This document shows positions 59,488 to 64,000 of a stretch of 64,000 nucleotides of DNA, in pieces (positions within the stretch are counted from its first letter, which is position 1; each line of letters begins with the position of its first letter). Source of the DNA: an uncultured Sediminibacterium sp. (GTDB lineage: Bacteria; Bacteroidota; Bacteroidia; Chitinophagales; Chitinophagaceae); the NCBI RefSeq assembly GCF_946481145.1, contig NZ_CAMLMJ010000002.1, positions 186,001 to 250,000 of the forward strand, written 5' to 3'. A model generated the notes under the pieces. The model worked only from the letters and a program-made list of their open reading frames with translations, did no database searches and was not told where the DNA came from. Made by a program: the position numbers and the translations under genes.

Positions 59488-60066
59488 CTATTTGGAAATC
59501 TTCGATACAATTGCCTTTACCTTACTTTCAATTTCTTTATCGGTTAATTTTCTTCCTGATAATTCGGAGGTTGTCCAACCCTGCCAGATTGTTTTATCTG
59601 TATCAGCATCCATTAGTGTTAGGGTTAGTGTGCCTTCTTTTACCTTCTCAATATCTTCATCATAACCCATAAACCTTGACGGGTAAAACACAGGTACCCA
59701 TCTTCTGTTTCGTGGGTTAAAGAACCAACGTGTAAAAGGTTGTGCATATACGGGCGTGGTTGTTCGTTTGTTTTCTTCTTCAATCATCACATCATAAACC
59801 AGGTACACATCCGGGTTCCTTTTAACTTCTTTCCACCCTTTGGCTGTAAGGTTTTTATCGATTGCCTGACGAATTTTTCGATTCGTTAGGTCGTCATTTT
59901 TTATTTTATCGGAGGCTGTTTCCTTATTTGCCTGAGTAGACACCCAACTATAGGTTCTTATTTTACTAAAGTCAACATCATTGTCTTTCTGTACATATGC
60001 TGTTCTTCCGCAACTGCTTAATATCATTACCACTACCAGTGCGGTCAGCCATTGAACTCTTTTCAT
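59488..60066 (-). CDS. DUF4136 lipoprotein
   Basis: 192 residues. Lipobox ILSSCG (Cys19). The DUF4136 domain follows: DVDFSKIRTYSWVS, IRQAIDKNLTAKGWKEVKRNPDVYLVYDV, LTLTLMDADTDKTIWQGWTTSELSG. It is an outer- or inner-membrane lipoprotein of unknown biochemical role. Convergent with the ECF42 gene (22 bp apart). Upstream it has a 299-bp gap holding a heptameric repeat and a terminator for the next gene. Confidence 0.88.
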   Translation of the reverse strand: MKRVQWLTALVVVMILSSCGRTAYVQKDNDVDFSKIRTYSWVSTQANKETASDKIKNDDLTNRKIRQAIDKNLTAKGWKEVKRNPDVYLVYDVMIEEENKRTTTPVYAQPFTRWFFNPRNRRWVPVFYPSRFMGYDEDIEKVKEGTLTLTLMDADTDKTIWQGWTTSELSGRKLTDKEIESKVKAIVSKISK

Positions 60067-60083
60067 AGTATGCGGTTTTAATT

Positions 60084-60115
60084 ATTGAATATGTATACAC
60101 TGATATACATTCAAT
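60084..60115. promoter_or_regulatory. Inverted repeat upstream of the DUF4136 gene
   Basis: ATTGAATATGTATA and TATACATTCAAT pair with a 2-base bulge over a 6-base loop, centred ~34 bp before the DUF4136 start at 60066. Position suits an operator or RNA hairpin in the leader. Confidence 0.4.
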
Positions 60116-60187
60116 CTTCATGCCCGCAATTGCAAAAAATGGCCTAAATATTTGTCAATATTGCGTTAAAAGCCGGAAGTTCTTGGC

Positions 60188-60215
60188 CCATGGACTATCG
60201 ACTATGGACTATGGA
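60188..60215. repeat. Tandem heptamers CCATGGA/CTATGGA
   Basis: CCATGGA CTATCGA CTATGGA CTATGGA, four 7-base steps, then CTAAATA. Same words as the palindrome at 37587-37624, here without a close inverted partner except the CCATGG centre. Confidence 0.75.
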
Positions 60216-60298
60216 CTAAATATCATTCGCAATGAACCATAAGCCATACGCTTGCTGTCAATTTTCCCCTGCCAGGAATAGGTATTAAACCAACAAAA

Positions 60299-60318
60299 GG
60301 GCCGCTGAGTAGCGGCCC
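60299..60318 (-). terminator. Rho-independent terminator
   Basis: GGGCCGCT/AGCGGCCC, 8 bp perfect, loop of 4, followed on the minus strand by TTTTGTT. Ends the DUF4097-like operon at 60366. Confidence 0.88.
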
Positions 60319-60365
60319 GGATACACATGAGAACTATTACTGTCTGTAGAAACAGTTGGTAAGTA

Positions 60366-61097
60366 TTATTGTAACGATTTTCTGAGGTATAAGTTACCGT
60401 AGGTTGATTTTAAAGCATAAGCCGGACCATTACCCATGGAGGAAGTAATAGATGTATAGAAATCCCTTTCTTCCTTATCGGTAATATTGAGTTTCAGGTT
60501 TGAATAAATCTGGCCATAATGGGTGGTAGCTGATAGTTTACCTGTTGCGGTTTCGTTGATCGATGCGTCGATACCACCATAGGTTGCATCAACTTTTATC
60601 GGTGCTTTATAATTTACCAGCTCTACGATTCCGTATTTGGCTTTCACAAAGGTTTTTTGCTGGCTTTGCGGTATTTTGATATCGAGGGTTATTTCCATGT
60701 CTACCCCTTCGGAATATGACCTTGCCCCTTTTAAATCGACTGTAAGTTTTTTAAAGTCTTCTTTGGTTGCATATACGGTTTTCTTCCCATTCTGAATCAC
60801 TGTATAACGTTTCGGAAGTTTTTCCAGGTCCTTGATAATATTCTTAATACTGAATACTGATCCGTTAGTAGACTCAACAAGTTGAAAAGCTTCGTTGTTT
60901 TCACCATCATTGATGCTTACTGTAGCGGTGATTGATATTTCGGGTTTATCCCAGGTGCTTATTTTAACTACTTTAGGATAATCAAAAGAAAGCTCCAGTT
61001 CTTGTCCGGCTTTAACCGGATAAGTTTTGGTAATAGTTTGCTGTGCCTGCGATGCTAAGCATATTATGCCGCATAGCAGGGTTAATATTGTTTTCAT
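60366..61097 (-). CDS. Secreted DUF4097-like beta-strand repeat protein
   Basis: 243 residues; signal peptide 1-18 (SQAQ). The mature part is built of short strands in the DUF4097/adhesin-head style: LELSFDYPKVVKISTWDKPEISITATV, KTFVKAKYGIVELVNYKAPIKVDATYGGIDASI, and AYALKSTYGNLYLRKSLQ as the last turn. The ending NLYLRKS is nearly the same as KVYLRKSN of the next gene upstream, so the two are diverged duplicates. Last gene of the sigma operon. Function unknown; surface exposure is inference. Confidence 0.78.
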   Translation of the reverse strand: MKTILTLLCGIICLASQAQQTITKTYPVKAGQELELSFDYPKVVKISTWDKPEISITATVSINDGENNEAFQLVESTNGSVFSIKNIIKDLEKLPKRYTVIQNGKKTVYATKEDFKKLTVDLKGARSYSEGVDMEITLDIKIPQSQQKTFVKAKYGIVELVNYKAPIKVDATYGGIDASINETATGKLSATTHYGQIYSNLKLNITDKEERDFYTSITSSMGNGPAYALKSTYGNLYLRKSLQ

Positions 61098-61148
61098 CTG
61101 CTTGGTTTTATAGATTTTAACCTAAATCGATAAGAGGAACAGTATTAT

Positions 61149-61182
61149 ATTCAGCAATAAAAACGGGTTTCTATTGCTGAAT
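61149..61182. repeat. Hairpin between the two DUF4097-like genes
   Basis: ATTCAGCAATA/TATTGCTGAAT, a perfect 11-bp stem with a 12-base loop, in the 95-bp gap. No T-run follows on the minus strand, so it may be an mRNA stabiliser or attenuator. Confidence 0.5.
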
Positions 61183-61192
61183 GTTGAATCGA

Positions 61193-61966
61193 CTAGTTTG
61201 ATTTACGGAGGTATACTTTTCCGTAGCTTGAGGTAAGTGTCATATCAATTCCACCACCATTCAGTTTTCCTTTGATATGATTATCGCTGTAGCTAACCAT
61301 ATCGGCTGAACCAGATTTTTCAATCTCAATTTTAAAATCAGCCGATGCCAGTATTTCACCCCATGATGTATTCATTTTCAGGTTGGCTTTGGTAGCTGTT
61401 GACATTGAAACATCCACATAACCATACACGGATACAAGTGAAACAGGTCCTTTAATGTTCTGTCCGAATTTCACATCAATACCGCCGTATACAGATTTAA
61501 TGGTGAGGGGGCCAGTTACATTTTCGAGGTTTATTTTATTGTACTGTACTGATATTTCAATTTCACTTTCTATGTTTTTGAATGTTGCAGTTGTATTACC
61601 CATTACTTTGTTGAATGAATAAGAAATTGAAATGCCCTTAGGTACTTTGATTTTTATTTTTTCGGCACCTTTTCCTACCTGGGTAACTTCAACGGTGGTT
61701 CCCTTATCTGCTACATTAATGCCCAGTCCGGTATTATCCTGTAAACCAGAAGCGCTTACAGGACGAAGTCCTTTGGCCCTTTCGTCTTCATCACCATCTT
61801 TTTCCTTACCGGTGAAGATAATTTCATTGCCATCATAACCTTCTACTGTTACACCAGGAGTGCTGATAACCAGTTTTCCGGTAGATTTAGCTAGTTTATA
61901 TTCTTGTGCAAATGAGCTGGCAGTAACCAATAATGCTGCGATTGTGCTGAATATGATCTTTTTCAT
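61193..61966 (-). CDS. Secreted DUF4097-like beta-strand repeat protein
   Basis: 257 residues from the ATG at 61966 (the longer frame upstream reaches into the anti-sigma gene and is not favoured). Signal peptide 1-20 (SSFAQ). The body repeats strand patterns of the DUF4097 type: VTVEGYDGNEIIFTGKEK, KINLENVTGPLTIKSVYGGIDVKF, GPVSLVSVYGYVDVSM, LTSSYGKVYLRKSN. The SVYGGIDV element occurs in related form in the neighbour (TYGGIDA). Part of the sigma/anti-sigma operon, so probably its target or stress output, localised to the envelope. Confidence 0.8.
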   Translation of the reverse strand: MKKIIFSTIAALLVTASSFAQEYKLAKSTGKLVISTPGVTVEGYDGNEIIFTGKEKDGDEDERAKGLRPVSASGLQDNTGLGINVADKGTTVEVTQVGKGAEKIKIKVPKGISISYSFNKVMGNTTATFKNIESEIEISVQYNKINLENVTGPLTIKSVYGGIDVKFGQNIKGPVSLVSVYGYVDVSMSTATKANLKMNTSWGEILASADFKIEIEKSGSADMVSYSDNHIKGKLNGGGIDMTLTSSYGKVYLRKSN

Positions 61967-62060
61967 TGCTGTTTTCGTTTTTACGTTTTTGATGAGGGTT
62001 TTCGGAATTTGATCGTCATGCATGAACCGACTTATTTCCGTTTGTTGTTTATGGTAAATA

Positions 62061-62837
62061 TTAGGATCCAAGTGTAAGGATGCTAGAATAAGCTCTGTCT
62101 TTTACTGCCTCAGTAGTATTTACATCTTTCACCATTTTTTCGAGCTCACTCAATATGCTGGTTTGTTTCATTTTGGTAAGAAGTTGAATCAACTCCACCT
62201 GAACTACCGGATCTTTCTGGATTTTGAGTGAAGCGGTAAGTTTTTTTCTTACATACGATTCACGGTGAAATCTTGCAATGGCTTCCAGTGCTGCCAGACG
62301 TACATTCGTATTGGGGTCGTTGTTCATTGAATGGAACAGGGCATCCACAATATCTTTGTCGGCATTTTTCATTTCATATGCTTTCATGGCTGCAGCAATA
62401 CGTGTGCTGGCAGATTCCATATTGTTTAAGCTTGCAAACAACATTTCTTTGCGTTGATCCACTTTTGCAGTTACAAAAGCTGTTGTTGGTTCTTTATCTG
62501 TTGTACCGGTTATTACCGCAGGTTCTTTTTCTATTATTTCCCTATCATTAGGTATTTCCTTTTTTACCTCCTGCTTATTGGGTGTAAGTCCAGCCAATGT
62601 TTGTTGGTTGCTATTATCTGAATTCATCCACCAAATACCAATTCCGACGAGTACCACTACACAAGCCGCGGCTACCCAACGCATGGCAGTAAAAGAAATT
62701 ACGATTCCTTTTTTTGAAGGCTCCTGGGCGGGCTGCGCCATTCTTTGTTGTATACGTGAAAGCACATCCGGATTGGGTACCCGATCATCGAATGCCTCAC
62801 GGTTTTCTGTAATAAATTTTTCTAATCCTTGTTTCAT
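62061..62837 (-). CDS. Membrane anti-sigma-like protein with HEAT repeats
   Basis: 258 residues. The N-terminal ~45 residues are a short anti-sigma-like cytoplasmic part; one membrane helix follows (MRWVAAACVVVLVGIGIWWM, ~52-71). The periplasmic part has a charged linker (75-125) and then HEAT-like helical repeats (DIVDALFHSMNNDPNTNVRLAALEAIARF, YVRKKLTASLKIQKDPVVQVELIQLLTKM). It overlaps the sigma gene (ATGA), as expected for a co-translated regulator. Periplasmic HEAT repeats could sense a protein or peptide signal, which is inference. No zinc-binding HxxxCxxC motif is seen, so this is not a ZAS domain. Confidence 0.78.
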   Translation of the reverse strand: MKQGLEKFITENREAFDDRVPNPDVLSRIQQRMAQPAQEPSKKGIVISFTAMRWVAAACVVVLVGIGIWWMNSDNSNQQTLAGLTPNKQEVKKEIPNDREIIEKEPAVITGTTDKEPTTAFVTAKVDQRKEMLFASLNNMESASTRIAAAMKAYEMKNADKDIVDALFHSMNNDPNTNVRLAALEAIARFHRESYVRKKLTASLKIQKDPVVQVELIQLLTKMKQTSILSELEKMVKDVNTTEAVKDRAYSSILTLGS

Positions 62838-63388
62838 GCTTCATCTCCTTTGCTAAGGCTTTTCAAAATTTTTTGTTTCGATCGATGGTATTGTATCCGC
62901 ACATTGTTATAAGATATACCTAACATCGTCGCAATTTCTTCCTGTGGTATATTTTCAAAAAGATATAGTTGAACTATGGTCCGATACGAATCGGGTAATT
63001 CTTCAATCGCTCTTTTAACTTCTTCTACCTTAAAACTAAACTGTGCTTCATCGATGGGTTCTTCTTCGGCTTGTATAGATTTACTATCATCTATTTCCAC
63101 GAGTTTCAATTTCTGTTTACGCATCCAGGAGATGGATTGATTAATGGCAATTCTTTTTATCCATGCCCTGAATCCGCCCGTGTGTTCAAATTTGTGGATG
63201 GCTTGAAAAGCAGCCACAAATACCTCCTGCAACAGGTCTTCAGCCTCACCGGTATGTTGTACCAGCCGGAAAATGGTATTGTATACCTCTTTCGAATATT
63301 GGTGGTACAATTCTGTAAAAGCGGACGAATCGCCCCTTTTACATCTTTCCACTACCTCATCGTGTTTTATTGTGAAAACCTGTTCCAA
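62834..63388 (-). CDS. ECF-type RNA polymerase sigma factor
   Basis: 184 residues. Region 2: FTELYHQYSKEVYNTIFRLVQHTGEAEDLLQEVFVAAFQAIHKFEHTGGFRAWIKRIAINQSISWMRK. Region 4: IEELPDSYRTIVQLYLFENIPQEEIATMLGISYNNVRIQYHRSKQKIL. It is a plain two-domain ECF sigma. It heads an operon with the membrane anti-sigma-like HEAT protein (4-bp overlap) and two DUF4097-like secreted proteins. A TAATTTG box at about 63450 is a possible promoter. The operon reads towards 60366. Confidence 0.95.
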   Translation of the reverse strand: MEQVFTIKHDEVVERCKRGDSSAFTELYHQYSKEVYNTIFRLVQHTGEAEDLLQEVFVAAFQAIHKFEHTGGFRAWIKRIAINQSISWMRKQKLKLVEIDDSKSIQAEEEPIDEAQFSFKVEEVKRAIEELPDSYRTIVQLYLFENIPQEEIATMLGISYNNVRIQYHRSKQKILKSLSKGDEA

Positions 63389-63481
63389 ATCTGTTTGCCT
63401 GAGTACTTGTAGTTATCTAATCGCAGGATCTTTCTCTATGTTACACAAATTACCCGGATTTTTTTCCTGGAAATAAAAAAA

Positions 63482-63499
63482 GCGGCCTGTGTAGGCCGC
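63482..63499 (-). terminator. Rho-independent terminator
   Basis: GCGGCCT/AGGCCGC, 7 bp, loop GTGT, then seven T on the minus strand. It ends the partial gene that stops at 63573. Confidence 0.9.
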
Positions 63500-63518
63500 C
63501 AAACGTGTTTTAAACACA

Positions 63519-63567
63519 CAATATCCAATTTCCAATTTCGAAGTTGGATATTGGAAATTGGACATTG
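63519..63567. repeat. Heptameric palindromic repeat (CAATATC/GATATTG words)
   Basis: CAATATC CAATTTC CAATTTC GAAGTTG GATATTG GAAATTG GACATTG: seven 7-base steps that read as a palindrome around TTCGAA. Located between the partial gene's stop and its terminator. Word family shared with 3325. Confidence 0.9.
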
Positions 63568-63572
63568 ATTAT

Positions 63573-64000
63573 TTAATACTTTTTCTTCTCCCTGATTTCA
63601 AGCACTTCTTTCTTCAAAGGTGCAAGTTCATTTGGGTCGAGGTGGTTCCAGGAGGTATTAAATACCTGCTTATAGTAGTCTTGTAATGCTTCAATCATAG
63701 GGTTAATTACTCCCGGATCGCGGCTAAAGCCTACGTTATAGGTCCTTTCAAGGGTATTGTAAACAGGGGCTATATAAACCTGTTTTTGTTTCAGCGGAAT
63801 GCTTTTTGCCCATAGTTTCTCTTTGGTCAATGGCTCAGCAGCAACCAGGTTTACTTTTCCGGATAAGATAAAAAAGCCGGCATACTTATAAGCAGTTCTA
63901 TAAGTGGCATAACGACCTTTTCCAGATACATATTCCTGGTATGAACTCCAGTTTACGTTAGAACCATTGATATCGAAGTCTATTTCAACCTGTAATAGCA
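63573..64000 (-). CDS. Protein of unknown function (partial, N-terminus beyond window)
   Basis: The reading frame is open to the right edge; about 141 C-terminal residues are visible. Pieces are VEIDFDINGSNVNWSSYQEYVSG, YATYRTAYKYAGFFILSGKVNLVAAEP, KQKQVYIAPVYNTLERTYNVGFSRDPGVINPMIEALQDYYKQ and a charged end KKEVLEIREKKKY. No family recognised; the pattern suggests a strand-rich part followed by a helical tail. It lies upstream of the ECF sigma gene but is separated from it by a strong terminator, so it is a different transcription unit. Confidence 0.6.
   Translation of the reverse strand, partial: LLQVEIDFDINGSNVNWSSYQEYVSGKGRYATYRTAYKYAGFFILSGKVNLVAAEPLTKEKLWAKSIPLKQKQVYIAPVYNTLERTYNVGFSRDPGVINPMIEALQDYYKQVFNTSWNHLDPNELAPLKKEVLEIREKKKY

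Noticed and set aside
61967..62071. 35-residue N-terminal extension of the DUF4097-like protein
   Set aside because: It would overlap the anti-sigma gene's end and hide the clear signal peptide that starts at 61966.
1..64000. tRNA, rRNA or tmRNA genes
   Set aside because: No cloverleaf with GTTCGA-type T-loop and CCA-ready acceptor stem, and no rRNA-like blocks were recognised in the intergenic gaps; small RNAs could be missed by eye.

Overview
The window is a stretch of chromosome from a Bacteroidota bacterium, most likely order Chitinophagales, family Chitinophagaceae. This is inferred from the AT-rich sequence, the near absence of Shine-Dalgarno sequences, promoter -7 boxes of the TAnnTTTG type (upstream of the GH3, adk and L,D-transpeptidase genes), many short lipoproteins and SPI-secreted proteins, an outer-membrane beta-barrel receptor, and families typical of the phylum (DUF5690, DUF4097, DUF4136, bacterial GH3, DinB, VPS10-like propellers). 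I see no rRNA, tRNA, CRISPR array, phage, transposase or integrase gene. The gene content is ordinary core and accessory chromosome.

Layout. 0-5.4 kb: a cut-off serine hydrolase, then a minus-strand run of inositol monophosphatase, thiamine-phosphate kinase and an S41 peptidase, with a divergent family 2 glycosyltransferase. 5.6-9.9 kb: a plus-strand run of GH3, secreted cyclophilin, LysE exporter, a secreted unknown and the peptidoglycan transglycosylase MtgA. 9.9-13.7 kb (minus): PnuC with a NadR-like kinase, a META/DUF4377-like protein, DinB and NifU. 13.9-16.3 kb (minus): a lipoprotein, a mono-haem cytochrome c lipoprotein and an orphan NarL-type response regulator. 16.3-16.9 kb: a mostly non-coding, hairpin-rich stretch. 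17-21.7 kb: secreted proteins of unknown role. 21.8-25.4 kb: a 5-oxoprolinase operon pxpB-pxpC-pxpA with an NRAMP-like transporter. 25.4-31.5 kb: selU, sixA, EamA exporter, glycosyltransferase, small ORFs and an aminotransferase. 31.7-40.8 kb: a 1064-residue secreted beta-propeller, DUF5690 membrane protein, Tat-exported threonine-aldolase-like enzyme, msrB, adk, an L,D-transpeptidase and an AraC regulator. 40.9-48.9 kb: an outer-membrane receptor, a di-haem cytochrome c peroxidase-like protein, an alpha/beta hydrolase, a hybrid histidine kinase and a hemerythrin-like protein. 49-54.4 kb (minus): OmpA lipoprotein, acyl-CoA ligase, acyltransferase, uvrB. 54.5-59.5 kb (plus): PAS histidine kinase, a TonB-like protein, a transglutaminase-like protein and an ECF42-type sigma factor with its YCII partner. 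59.5-64 kb (minus): DUF4136 lipoprotein and an ECF sigma/anti-sigma/two-DUF4097 operon, ending in a cut-off unknown gene.

The most striking unexplained structure is not a gene. At least fifteen intergenic sites carry short words of 7 (once 8) bases repeated 3-5 times with small variations, usually facing an inverted copy of the same stutter so that the transcript would fold into a long hairpin. Words differ between sites but fall into a few families. Some copies are near-identical at distant places (a 69-bp copy at 16326 and 19249; an inverted 67-bp copy at 29551 and 44817; an 86-bp hairpin at 31535 and 44644). Five elements begin inside the last codons of the upstream gene and supply its stop codon. 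Heptanucleotide tandem repeats (STRRs) are known from cyanobacteria; I know of no equivalent description of this inverted, word-switching form, but I could not search.

A second signal is a dyad, roughly CACAT-N4-RTGTG followed by TTTGCAG, at five places: before the cytochrome c, response regulator and hemerythrin-like genes, before a small secreted protein gene, and in the 16.4-kb non-coding stretch. It may mark a small redox- or stress-related regulon, possibly controlled by the orphan response regulator.
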